64,000 nucleotides of DNA from assembly GCF_029867415.1 (NCBI RefSeq), contig NC_081183.1, forward strand, positions 195,951,563 to 196,015,562. The letters are read 5' to 3'. Of the stretch, positions 35,973-48,119 are shown piece after piece; positions within the stretch are counted from its first letter, which is position 1, and each line of letters opens with the position of its first letter. The position numbers and the translations under genes are program-made. The notes under the pieces are model-generated. The model was not told the origin of the DNA. It saw only the letters and a list, made by a program, of their open reading frames with translations, and did no database searches. The DNA is from Vicia villosa (taxonomy: Eukaryota > Streptophyta > Magnoliopsida > Fabales > Fabaceae).

Positions 35973-38900
35973 TCAGCTGCTGCAGATCTTTGTCCCACTG
36001 AGAATGTAACCTCCAAATGCACTCATTTGCATATGTGGGTGAGTTCTTGATGGAAGTACCTGGTATTCACGAAGCCACGGCTCTGTTATTTGCAATCCAA
36101 TGGCCATTTTCTCAAGCTGCAGATTGTGCATGCAAGTAGCTAGAGGCTGCAGTTTATGCAACAAACAAACAAGAAGATTCTGTTATCAACTGAGTGAAAA
36201 GAATCATAAACATAGCAGTGACAAAGGAAGGATTGAAAGTCTTTTAAGTAACAATACATATAGATTAGATTAAAGTGTAAGTTGGAAAATATTTAATCTC
36301 AAAAAATTTCTACTGTTCATAATCTATTTTTTATATGTTCTTATAGTTCTAATCAAAGCTACCAAAACAAATTAATTGAACCAAAAGTACCTGAAGATAT
36401 TGGTGATAAATAGCAAATGGAGCAGAGTTTGATAAAAGTGGTAAGAGGTCTCTAACCACTGTCCAAGTATCCAAGTCTGGTGCAGCAATAATTAAGCTGT
36501 ACAAATTTATAATAAAAAAATAAACTTTGATTTTTTGAATAGTGAGACTAATACTTAACTTTTAAGTTGAAATACCTAGAAAAACCATTTTCTTTCCATG
36601 AGTCAAGGATCTCTTGAGACGCCTTTTCTCCAGCCTTGATAGCTTTGTGAGCTTTTAGAACAGGAAATGTGGTATTTTCAGCACCAAGATCAGAAATTCC
36701 ATTTTCTGGTGAATGAGAGACTTCTTCCATGTTGACCGATACACTCATTTGATCCTGCAACATCGCAACATTTGATAAATTGTTCAAACAGTAAGATAGA
36801 ACTGATTAGAAGATCAAAAAACTGCAACTTACAATTGATTGGCTTTCCACGCTGCCGACATCTTGTTTCGGGTTTTGTTGAGGTGATTCCTTTGGCGACA
36901 ACAAATCAGATATGGAAGACCTTACAATTCTGGAATAAATAAATGGTGTTAATAACACCAGAGGCAATAAACAAAACTTTGAAACATGCACATTCAAACA
37001 AGTTGTGTAAAGTACTACTAATTTTCTTTGGTTCTTAGATACAAACAAACTAAGCCTTATCCCACTAAGTGGGGTCGGCTACATGGATCAACTTTTGCCA
37101 TAATGTTTTATACAGGATCATGCTTCTATCCAAATTGTTAATTTTGAGATCTTTCTTAATAATTTCTCTTAAAGTTTTTCTAGGTCTTCCTCTACCTCTA
37201 GTTGAGTGGCTCCTTTCCATTGATCTACTCTACTTTCGACAGAATCTACAGGTCTTTTCGCTACATGCCCAAACCACCCAAGTCTATTTTCCACCATATT
37301 TTTTACTATAGGTGCTACCGCAACACAGAATAATTGATTACATTAGAGGATGCTTCCATTTTGTATGGTGATAGGTAAACATGCATATAACTTTGATCAA
37401 TATTCCTAGTACCAACTAAATTCAACACGTAGCAATACCAGAAGAATCTTCTATTTGGAAGATTAAACTATCTTGGCTTAGTTGCAATTTTGGTCATCTT
37501 ATTATCTTTTTTTTGGGTTTTGGTCCCCCTATTTTAAAATTCGGAATTTCAGTCCCTTTATTTTAGTTTTTTGATGATTTTAGTCCCCTGCAAATGTGAA
37601 GGCAATTTTTAATGACATGGAACTCACATTGATGACATGTTCAACGTAAATCTCAAATAAAAATAGCTTTTTTGAACAGTTCACTACTAAACTGACACTG
37701 ACACGTCATCAATGTGAGCACCATATTATTTAAAATTGCCTTCAGATTTGCAGGGGACTAAAATCCTCAAAAAACTAAAATAGAGGAACTAAAATTCTAG
37801 ATTTTAAAATGGATAGACCAAAATAAATAAACAAAAATAATAGGGGACCAAAATTACAATTAAGTCAACTATCTTTGAAGAATGAAAGCTTTTAAAAAGA
37901 AAATCCTTTCTCTTACAGTGCAGCAGCGGTAACTTACTACTGCATAAAGACTGAAAAACAATGTTTGTGATTTTAACTCGAAAAAATAATTAGTAAACTG
38001 CAATGAAACATATCAGCTGACCTCTTGCAGATTTCATCGCTTAAATTAAATATCCTCACAATATCCATGGAAGGTGGTGTCTGTCCAAGATATGAGTTAC
38101 AGACAAAACCGGTGCCTGTAAAATAGTAACTTCAGATTGTAAAACATAATAAACTTATTATCTGCTTAATAATGAAAGCACAAACTGTCGATCACTCGAT
38201 CAAAAGATGGTTAAGAATAGAAAGTGAATATACCGATAAATCAACAGCATAATTAGAAGAAAAATAGCTATATCTAAATGGCCAACATTGTTTAAATTTA
38301 TATCACACCTCCTAAACGTTCTGCCACGGCACCAGTAAGAAGGCCACCAACCATATCAACGACAAGAATGTCAGAATTAGAAGAAACATTAGCCATTGAA
38401 AGTAGAAGGGACAATGTATCCACCCTCAAGAACCTGAATCAGTTACAGTTAGTTAGAAACCAAATCAAGTGAGAATAATCCTCCAATTCAATTCTACAAT
38501 AGCTACACACACCCATTAACATTTTTCAGACTAAAAAGATGTCTCACACGATACACTGATCCAAAACACAAGAAAAAGTGAACTCATAATATTTCCATCC
38601 AACTACTGATAATGATGTCTGAATTCCCCAAAACGATATTCAAGAACTCGTTGTTTAGACTCAAAGTTTGTGCTTTAGAGAAAAGGACAAAATAGCAGTT
38701 GTCATATTTTAACGCCTATTTATCAATTCAAAATTCTATTACATTGGTGGTAGAAATTTGCTCTTTTCTATTCTTATTCTTTTCTCTTCTCTGACATAAG
38801 CCCCATTCAGACATTAAAGATATTATAATTCCATCTCTTCATGGTTAACATCATGCTCCAAAAGAATAGCTCAAATGTAACATAAAAAATGCATAAGGTA

Positions 38901-40565
38901 AATACGCCTTACCCAATTTTTAATGGATACTTCTTGAAATAGGCCTCACATATGCTGGAAAAAAAAGTGACAACCATAAGTCATTAGTAGATACTCAAAA
39001 TATCTGAAACTAATAATAATAATAATAATAACAACAACAACAACAACTTAAAAATAAAGGTCACCTTCGAGCAACAGGACGCCTTATAAGTACCCTTGGT
39101 GCATATTTCTTCTGCTTCTTAAGTCTATATTTCTCCTGCACAATATCATGAGCTTTAGTTCATTCCATAAATAAAGACAAAGTAAACAATCTGGTCCATA
39201 AAAGATGTTCATTTTACTTGTGTCGTTATTATCCCGAGGGTTTCTGTCTTACACAAAGTAGACCCAAGAGTTGTCACTTAGCTAAAGAGTTCACCCTTCG
39301 GTTATTTGGTATCGTTTGTGAGCTGATAAATAACGTTTGTGATTCTAAAGAAGTTGGTGTAGAATGCTAAATGCACACATCTAATATTATATTCGAATAT
39401 TATTATCTTAATGCCCTTATAAGTAATGTTTTACACTCGCTAACTAACCGGTTTGTATAGACAGAAGGGGATTAAAATAACATAGATAACATTTATCACT
39501 AACCAAATTACATCTTTACTCTAAATATAAACTACATAATCTCTTTATACACTTAAATATATACCTGTGAGAATGATGTTTTCTTATCAAATGTTGCACT
39601 ATTGGCAATGAGAGCTTCAATTATTTCATTACCCTTAGCACCCTGTCTGCATAAAAGAATAGCATAAGATGTGGATTGCAGAATTTAATTGACAACAATG
39701 GTACTAAAGATGTATTTATTTATTTATATAACACTTATATATCAAGGATAAAGAACCGAAGTACACAAATAAAAAAATGCAGGAAACAAAATAAGATTTA
39801 AAATCCAAACAAAATAAGATGCCATCATCACCTTCGCATGTCTTCTATATCTTCACCAGTGAGGCTTTGTGCAGTATTATTGTCGATCAACGACCGGTTG
39901 TCCTTGGAATCACTGTTGGGTTGATCATGACCATCTTTTATTTCGTCGGTGTTATTTACATCACCTAAATGTCAGATCAAGATGTACCATGCAGGTTAGA
40001 GTGAGAGTAAAAGCCTAGAATATCAATAAACCACAAAAAAGCTAAAATCAATCAAAGACAACCTCCCTCCCTCATATTGCTATGTATAATATAACAAAGC
40101 TATTAAAAAAAAAATTGGGATTGAATTGATTTTGCCTGCAGAATTGATTCTAACATACGTTAAGAAATTAAAGCAGCTTTTGATTCTAGAAACACACACT
40201 CTTAGGGTTTAATATCTCTCCAAACAAACAAAAAAGGAGGGTCGGGACTTGCCTTTGGGTTGGAATGGCGATAGAAAAGGGCCATCAGAAGAAGTGTCAA
40301 GTTGAAAAACAGTACCAAAGGGACAACCAATCAAAGGCTGCAACGAACAATTCTTATTACCAATCTTCAATTTCCTGCAAAATTAACGATTCATTCATTG
40401 TTAACAAATCAATAGGAAAAGAGAAGAAGCGAAGAAGGAGACTGACGCTGCAGGGGAAAGACGAGCGAAGACGAGACGGTCGCCGTCGTTGATATCAAGC
40501 AAGACGCTGCAACCTTCCCATGTGATTCTGGAACTCGATTTGTTATTGTTTTGAGTTGAAGACAT
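35973..40565 (-). CDS. TRM6: tRNA (adenine-58-N1) methyltransferase non-catalytic subunit TRM6, third copy
   Basis: Twelve exons from the ATG at 40565: 40447-40565, 40253-40374, 39832-39964, 39565-39646, 39065-39135, 38913-38954, 38309-38433, 38022-38115, 36833-36929, 36576-36754, 36391-36496, 35973-36146. They sum to 1344 nt, 447 residues, with consistent phase. Motifs include WEGCSVLLDINDGDRLVFAR, KLKIGNKNCSLQPLIGCPFG, ILVVDMVGGLLTGAVAERLG, PDLDTWTVVRDLLPLLSNSA, YHQYLQPLATCMHNLQLEK and MSAFGGYILSGTKICSS, as expected of the Gcd10p family. Compared with the second copy, intron 1 is present but the last intron is missing exactly at CCAG/GTAC. The donor of intron 2 is GC (AAAG/GCAAGT, 40252-40251) where the second copy has GT. 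Intron 8 is enlarged by a LINE fragment and a MITE. By residue conservation this is the better candidate for the functional copy. Confidence 0.87.
37040..37330 (-). mobile_element. LINE 3' fragment in TRM6 intron 8
   Basis: On the minus strand it reads VAPIVKNMVENRLGWFGHVA and then KRPVDSVESRVDQW, with stops and shifts, and ends with a segment corresponding to the widespread LIHVADPT C-terminus (TAGCCGACCCCACTTAGTGGG at 37066-37085 on the minus strand, in part). This is the C-terminal end of an RTE-type LINE ORF2, 5'-truncated. It is absent from the corresponding intron of the second TRM6 copy, so it post-dates the duplication or was lost there. Confidence 0.65.
37475..37866. mobile_element. 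Fold-back MITE with 9-bp target duplication in TRM6 intron 8
   Basis: The left arm GGCTTAGTTGCAATTTTGGTC and the complement of the right arm GACTTAATTGTAATTTTGGTC are inverted repeats that continue inward for over 100 bp (CAGTCCC and TTTGCAGGGGACTAAAAT stretches). AACTATCTT flanks both ends (37466-37474 and 37867-37875). A 9-bp duplication points to Mutator-type mobilisation. The interior is non-coding. Confidence 0.85.
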
Positions 40566-41395
40566 TTTTCTGAATTCTGAATTCAGCACAATTCTCGATT
40601 TGAGATGATAGATAGAAGAATATAGAGAAGATACTTCAACTGAACTGAAACAGATGTTTTTTTTGCTTTTATTATGTTTGGGTGCAGTGCAGTTAACTTG
40701 TTTCAGTTATGCTGACGATGATGATGCCATAAACCCTGAAACGGAAAGAGACTCAAACTAGGGTACAACTTTTTTTCTTTTTCTTTTCTTTTCTGAGGTT
40801 TGGGTTACTGAAAAATGGGTTTGATATTGGGCTTAAAGCTATATGGGAATTGTTAAGGAAGATTTTTATCTGCAGCCCCCACTTAAATCTAGCATCCCTT
40901 ATTTTCATATATTACTAACCAAAATGCCTTTTTTATTATTTACCTACTTTAAAATTACTGTTGGTAAAAAAATTTACTCTAGAAAATTTGTAAAATTCTA
41001 TATATTTGATAGTTAAAACAAAAAATCTGGTATGAAAATTTTTTAAATTTGGTTAAAGCTTTGCTATTTTATCGGATTTTAAAAAATCTATGAGTTTTTA
41101 CCGTTTTTTTTTTTTTAAATTCAGTAATTTTTAGGGAAAACATTGCATTTTTAAAGATTTTTTTTAAAATACTATGATTTTATACCGTATTTTTTCAAAA
41201 AAAAAAGGTATTTTTGAGGAAAACATTACTTGCCAAATTTTTCGAAAAATTTGGGAAACGTCAATTTTTTTTTAATCTTTTGAAAATTCTTGTATCCCGT
41301 ATTTTTTGTCGAGTATAAAAAATTTGGTTGTTAAGAATGCTTTATTTGTCTGGTTCAGATCTGGATGGTTCCTCTATAGACTTTACATAGTTATT
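40566..41395. other. TRM6 upstream region and A+T-rich spacer
   Basis: The first 250 bp (5' leader and promoter of the third TRM6 copy) match the region upstream of the second copy (27720-27930), including the GACGATGATGATG stretch. Beyond about 40800 the sequence is simple A+T-rich DNA with no gene. Confidence 0.55.
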
Positions 41396-41399
41396 CTCC

Positions 41400-42520
41400 A
41401 CCGGCGTTGTGACAACCTGAAATATAAGGATGTTCCGGAGTATCTGGTGTCATATAAGGATTGATAACTTCAAATACCATTTGACGTTCCACTTGCACAA
41501 CTCCAACTGCTAGGAGCTATTATATCTCGTGTTTCAGCCGGTACTAAGTAATTAAAAAAACCATCATACATGACATCTACATCTCTGCGAGTCATAGTGG
41601 GAGGAGCTGAATCAAAGGGTTTCTTGGAATAAACTGTAGATAATCGAATTGACGCATGTCGCACTTAGGAAGATGTAGATACATCAGACATGACCCACAA
41701 GACAACCATCAAGAGTATAAGGCTATGTCATCCAAGGGACGCGACTGGCGGTGATCTTCGTATGCCTGTAAGTGTAAATCATTTGCTACTGTGCAGTCAA
41801 GATACACTCTTAAGGGCTCGGTCACTTGATTCCCTCTGAGTGGGGAGAATGCACAAGTACGGGGCATATCCTTAGTGTATGTCTTAACATATGACCAGTC
41901 GGATATGCGTGGGAATTATTAATGATGACGTGGCACATGTGTTATGAAAATGGTACACAAATATTAAAGGATGCAAAAATATTATTGTCAGCAGTGTGCA
42001 GCTAGCTGTCATCTATTTTGGTATTTCACATACAACCTTCATCTAACTTGGAGTACACGTAAACCAACAAGCAACCCCTCAATTGTACTCATGAGTTTGC
42101 TATAAGTTAGTGAAATATATAAGGTAATCCATATCCTTGTAGTAGACACTCTTCTCCACAAATATGGATGAATCAACCAAGTACAACATGTATGCTCTAA
42201 ATGCATAAGCTCTATGTTGCATAACTTGTTCATCATCACCAGTGGCCTACTCTGTCGCTATTTGTTATTGTTCATACATCGCCTTCAGGAATTGAAACCT
42301 AACATGACACCTTCGGATGTCTTCTATCTCCTTCAGGGCATCCCCTGGGCCAGCTCCCAGATAGGTCACTGTCATCTTCAATGCCTCATCTCTGATAATC
42401 TTGTCGTGGTCTAACAGTCTTCCCCAGATTAAAAGATGCAGCAGACATGAGACCTCCTCCAGTGTGATGGACTTTTCGCCATGTGGAAAATGAAAAAATG
42501 ACGTCTCAGAGTGTCATCTC
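41400..42520 (-). pseudogene. Plant mobile domain (MAIN-like) transposon-gene relic
   Basis: On the minus strand from about 42500 one frame reads FHFPHGEKSITLEEVSCLLH and LLIWGRLLDHDKIIRDEALK. It continues with TVTYLGAGPGDALKEIEDIR, RCHVRFQFLKAMYE and, after stops, TGDDEQVMQHRAYAFRAYML and YLVDSSIFVEKSVYYKDMDY. Further on come RDVDVMYDGFFNYLVPAE and SWSC (41470-41664). This is the PMD fold of MAIN-like proteins and their transposon relatives: the conserved Pro-Phe-Gly-Glu / Val-Ser-Cys-Leu-Leu block, the VRFQFL block and the FVDKSATYV-like block are all visible. At least three in-frame stops and several shifts make it a pseudogene. Confidence 0.7.
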
Positions 42521-42580
42521 TCAACAAATGTTGATAGAATACCATGGTTAACTGTATAATAGACAATTATGCATAATTCT

Positions 42581-43154
<574 letters not shown>

Positions 43155-43159
43155 GACGA

Positions 43160-44268
43160 CTCAAGTGAGAACACTTGGTTATTATGAAAAATGAGAACAA
43201 TGAACCACGACCATTAAATTTTAATTTGTTGATTTTAATGAATTGAATTGGTTTCTCTTTCTACGTTGATTTAAAATAAATGTTAAGAATCATAGAAATA
43301 GATTTCAGATTCGTTCGAAGTGTATTTCTTTATTTGTGTGTGAATGTACCACGGCCAATAATAAAATTTGTGTGTGAATGTGATGCGTTCGAAGTGTATT
43401 TCTGTATTCTAGGGGTAATTTTGGTTTTTCACCAGGGTGTGGGAGCAAATCTTATGGTGGGAAGAGCAATCCCCTCTATTATTTGTTAATGTTTATTTTA
43501 GGGGTTTGTCATTACACCACGTGAATTACTCATACACCCTGCCAAAATTCTAAAAATACCTATAGATTTCAGATTTTAAATTTCGAACACGTCCGAAATA
43601 TACAACAAACCCTTAAATACGCCAAAGTAAATGTTAAGAAAGTGTATGAATATCATAATCTGGATTCTACCCTGATATTGCTTCTTAACCACAAACTTAT
43701 CCTGAATGTAATATCGAACCATGTTTAGCAGTTTGTCTGAATTTTAAAATTTAAAACATTCTCTGTTATCACAAACTTTTTCAGATTTTGAAATTCGAAA
43801 TATATCCTTGTACTTGTTAAAAGCACAATGAGTGACAATCCATAATTATGCACAACAGTCTCGGGGTTATAGGGTTATTGTGGGGTTAGATCAAGTTCAT
43901 GCATGAATATGGATAGGCTATTTATAATGGTATTTGCTTAGTGAATTTAATTTTCTCCTCAACTTAATGGTCGAGGTATTTATAAAGATCAATTAGGAAT
44001 GGATCTCTAGGACCCACGAGCATGGTTACTGCATCTTTCTCTCAAGAGGTGGAATTGTTATCCCCTATTATTTTGGAAAGCGTGGCTTCCCTCTTTGACT
44101 GACTCTCCCACACCATTACGAAAAATGAAAATATCATCCCCCACGTTGCCATAAGTGGATGAGTAATATAGACAACAAGAGACATAACCAGATAGTGGGC
44201 GCATGTTTTAATAAATGGGAAACTAAGAAGCCTATTTGGTAGATTTATTGTATCGATTGTTCTTAGAT

Positions 44269-44270
<2 letters not shown>
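43160..44270. other. No gene identified between the two AT microsatellites
   Basis: Short phrases such as GTTCGAAGTGTATTTCT recur (43314 and 43388), and the sequence is repeat-like. The frame at 43280-43489 shows no recognisable domain. Confidence 0.4.

Positions 44271-44331
<61 letters not shown>
44271..44331. repeat. (AT)n microsatellite, about 30 units
   Basis: An uninterrupted AT run. It explains the minus-strand Tyr-Ile-rich frame at 44042-44341. Confidence 0.95.
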
Positions 44332-44332
<1 letters not shown>

Positions 44333-44494
44333 CCTCCTCAAGTCCTTTACAAATATACTAGTACAACCGTTTTATAAAAAAATCAGAATCAATTTCAGAT
44401 AAGAGATGAAAAAACACAAATTAACATAAATATTTATTACCATGTACACAAAATATGTAACATGACATAGATCTTTATTATCATAAATCTAACA

Positions 44495-44987
44495 TCACAT
44501 TTCATGATCTGTATATTCTTGAGGACATTTCATCATCTTTAGAATATCGTTGGTTAATCTCTCCACTATCGCATCCACCTTGATCGAATCTTTTGTTACA
44601 TAACGGTAAAATGTACTCCATATAACTTTTAAACCTTCGTTTGTCTTTAACTCAAACTTGCTAAACTCCACCTTTCCTTTCTTGGGTGGTTCTTTGGTCA
44701 TACTTACATTCATGTTAGGATTCTTCCTAAGCGGTTTTGTTGAAAACTTCTTTCGCTGGAATGCACCATTTGAATTTGCAGTAAAGAGTGAAAAATATCA
44801 GCCAAGTGTTCCCCACAAACAACGCCAAGGATCTTATATGTATACTTGGGATGTTCTCTATTGGAATTATGGATTTAGATTCGATGATGCGTTGTAGTTT
44901 GTCGTTGAAACAATGAGTCTCAGTATAACATTTGTATGGGAGGGGGGTACATGTAAATATTTTGATGCCCAAGTTAATAATTATCAC
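44495..44987 (-). other. Weak coding-like segment, unrecognised
   Basis: The minus-strand frame 44713-44495 reads MTKEPPKKGKVEFSKFELK, then VIWSTFYRYVTKDSIKVDAI and CPQEYTDHEM. The composition is protein-like. The overlapping plus-strand frame (44658-44897) and the minus-strand frame at 44727-44987 are equally unassignable. I cannot say whether any of them is real. Confidence 0.2.
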
Positions 44988-45574
44988 AAGTGGAGGATTT
45001 TTAAAGTTAGAAGGCCTGGACCTAAATTCTAAGGCTTATGTTATTCTTTATAATTGAATTCTATGATTTCAAATCCCTAAAACTTTATAATGATTTAAGA
45101 TACTTTTCCTCAAAAGTAATATACATTGATATCTAGTCTTTATCTATTGGTCCCTAACTTTGAAGAGTCATTTTAGACATTCTTCATCATGAACTAATGC
45201 ATTACTGAATGATTCGTCAGTCAGACGAAAACATATATTACTGCATCGATTATTTATAGAGAAAAAGCTAAACTTAATCATGTAATTTAACACTTTCATC
45301 AAATTTAGTAAACTTATTGAAAAATGATACAATTGGTTAAATGTTAATATATTCACGTGAATTTTTTTTATACACCCATTTGTTGAAATCAAATTGTAAA
45401 TACTAAATTTAATAATACATTTTATTATCTACAAAGTAAATCAATATCAATTTTGAATTAGAAACAGTTATTTCCATGATGTATTGATCAACTATGTTTA
45501 TCTACTTCAAAGTATTTTGAATCGGATAAAAATTAAGATGATACTTTATCAAGTTGATAAATATGGGTTTTTAA

Positions 45575-47367
45575 CTAGTTATGTAATGAAAAGAAACAGA
45601 TTAAAAAAGATATTCTAGTATGTGCATTTTATTTATGTTAAATTTAGCTAACTGTATGGTTGGCCAAATCCATGTCTGATTAAATGTAACAACTCTCATA
45701 CTGATTCCATATGTCGTTCCCCTTTCACTAATTATTATTTTAATTGATTTCTCAATGTTTTATGCTTTGTTGTTAATTGAATCTAAAGATATTGATGCGA
45801 TATGACATAAGAGAATAATATGTTATTTTAACCTTTTACTTATTGAGTTAGAATACGCCATACACTATGTCATAGAGGAATATGTATATTTTGTAAATAT
45901 GATAAAAGGAATATGAAGATAAACCATTGGCATATGGCTGCTTATTTTTTGTGTTTTACTTTCATAATGCCTTCTTTGTTTTGGCTTATTTGATTTTAGC
46001 TTTAACTTGCTTTTCGAATCTTGGCTCGTCAATATTGTTTGCTATGTGGAACAAATAAAACACATACAAGGTAAACTAATTAATTAATTAACTCAACTAA
46101 GAATAGATAGTGGAATTTGTAGAGGAAAAAAATTGTTATTTGCTCGAAGGTGATGGTGGAGTCCGACTCAAAAACCGCTGTTGATATTGTTAACAGAGTC
46201 CAGAAGCATAAGTTGTCAATGAGTAACTTAGTGTTTCATATTCATGGCTACATGGCTTTGTTGGAGAATGTGAAAATCAGTCATGTTTATAGAGAAGCAA
46301 ATGGTTGTGCAAATTTGTTAGCCAATCATGGTAAGAGTGTGAATGGAAGATACAAGAGCTTTTTGGAGATGCCATTGTGGATCAAAGATGCTTTTGAGAA
46401 AGATAAGGGTGGTTTTGTTTATTCTAGAATTGTTGCTGCTTAGTTTTCTTTTTCCTTGGGCTTAGGCCCTCCTTATAATCAAAAAAAAAATTGTTACTCA
46501 AATATACGTAGATATAAATCAACGTGTCATTTTTTATCTGCAAAATATATGATAACAATAAGAAATATTGGCGCAACAATTAAGAGAGAGTCGAACGAGA
46601 AACATTCTTAATATGTGAGACGAGAAACATATATTTGTAAAAGACAGGCCACTTATTCATCCAAAACCTTATGTTGGTAGGTGAGTGAGTTCTCCTACTT
46701 ATAAATGCTCAAATCACCACATTCGTATTCAATGTGAAACTATTTCTCCACTACTCACATTTGTTATATTCTCAACACTCCCCCTCAAGTGTGAGTCCAC
46801 AATGCTCTCACTCAAATAGAAGTTCTCTCTTCCACGTACACTTGTACCACCGTTGACTCTCTTGAACGAGACATTCTTATCCACATGTGGGATGTTTACC
46901 CACGAGTCCATGTGGAGATACTTTCGATCCAAGTAAGTTGGTCCCGTTGACTGTCTTTAACAGGACATTCTTACCCACATGCGGGACGTTTACCCACGAG
47001 ATCATGTGGTTAGACTTTCAATCCAAGTAAATTGGTTTCTTTTACGAACCAAAATTTGATACTACTATTTATTGGCTCAACAATCGGAAAAAAGTCGAGC
47101 GATGAACATTTTTATTATGTAAGACTTTCTTTTAAGCAACACACAATTGTGTGGGACTTTCTTTTCGATAGTCTAACATAAAAAACTCAATAAAATATTT
47201 AACATGTATAAATATTAATAAAACATATATTTATTTTGTCATATTTAAATTGGAACTAATTTATTTTTGCATTTAAAAAAAAAACCTGCGAATAATTTAT
47301 CCAAAATTTTTAGAGGGAGTTGACTCCAACTAAAATAAAAAATCAATTGAAAATAAATTTTCTAAAT
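45575..47367. repeat. 1793-bp direct duplication, left copy
   Basis: Matches 55878-57670 at a constant offset of 10303 bp. By eye only one difference was noticed (TTTTACGAACC at about 47042 versus TTTTACAAACC at 57345). The copy begins at CTAGTTATGTAATG and ends at TTTTCTAAAT. It contains a LINE 3' end with an RNase H-like frame and, at about 46850-47035, two imperfect copies of a roughly 100-bp unit (ACATTCTTA-CCACATG-GGGA-GTTTACCCACGAG). Confidence 0.95.
46150..46488 (+). pseudogene. LINE 3' end with RNase H-like C-terminal domain, left copy
   Basis: The frame reads VMVESDSKTAVDIVNRVQKH, LENVKISHVYREANGCANLL and then ANHG, matching the E-x-D-S / HVYREAN-ADxLA pattern of the RNase H-like (RVT_3) domain at the end of plant LINE ORF2. 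After the stop, CCTTGGGCTTAGGCCCTCCT and a terminal A-run give the usual LINE 3' tail. No reverse transcriptase precedes it, so it is a 5'-truncated copy. The GTG at 46150 is simply an internal codon, not a start. Confidence 0.7.
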
Positions 47368-47442
47368 CATACTAAATTATAATCCTAAAAGTTCTTCCCA
47401 CCAAAATTTCCCGCCAAATTCTATAATAAATAAATTAAATTA

Positions 47443-48119
47443 AAAAATAAATAATAAATAAATAATAAGTTAATTAAAAAAACCCACTAAGTTATAAATA
47501 AAAATGATTAATTATTAATTTAAAATTACTTATTTAAAATGACTAAAAATATGGGACACGTAGTTTTCTTTTCATTTTCACAATTGCTAATTTTCATAAT
47601 TACTAACTCTTCTTTTGTTAACTAACTAACCCCATCATTCCATGTTTTAGAAATCCACTCACTCTTTTTAATAACTCCACTAAACCATTATCTCATGAAA
47701 TCTATATTTATAGTAACTTCATTTTTACAACTTGCTTCTCTTTTCATTCCTTATACATATATATATTCTCTTTAGTTTAAAAAATAAATAATAAATAAAT
47801 AATAAGTTAATTAAAAAAACCCACTAAGTTATAAATAAAAATAATTTATTATTAATTTAAAATTACTTATTTAAAATGACTAAAAATATGGGACACGTAG
47901 TTTTCTTTTCATTTTCACAATTGCTAATTTTCATAATTACTAACTCTTCTTTTGTTAACTAACTAACCCCATCATTCCATGTTTTAGAAATCCACTCACT
48001 CTTTTTAATAACTCCACTAAACCATTATCTCATGAAATCTCCATCTATATTTATAGTAACTTCATTTTTACAACTTGCTTCTCTTTTCATTCCTTATACA
48101 TATATATATTCTCTTTAGT
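47443..48119. repeat. 0.34-kb tandem duplication in the Helitron 5' region
   Basis: 47443-47776 and 47780-48119 are near-identical. Both contain ATGGGACACGTAGTTTTC and end TATATATATTCTCTTTAG. The second copy has a 6-bp insertion (CTCCATCTATA for CTATA). It lies upstream of the transposase gene, where a promoter or terminal recognition sequence is expected. Confidence 0.85.

Noticed and set aside
46729..46932. Minus-strand 67-residue frame present in both duplicate copies
   Set aside because: Its conservation reflects the recent DNA duplication and not selection. It spans a non-coding tandem repeat.
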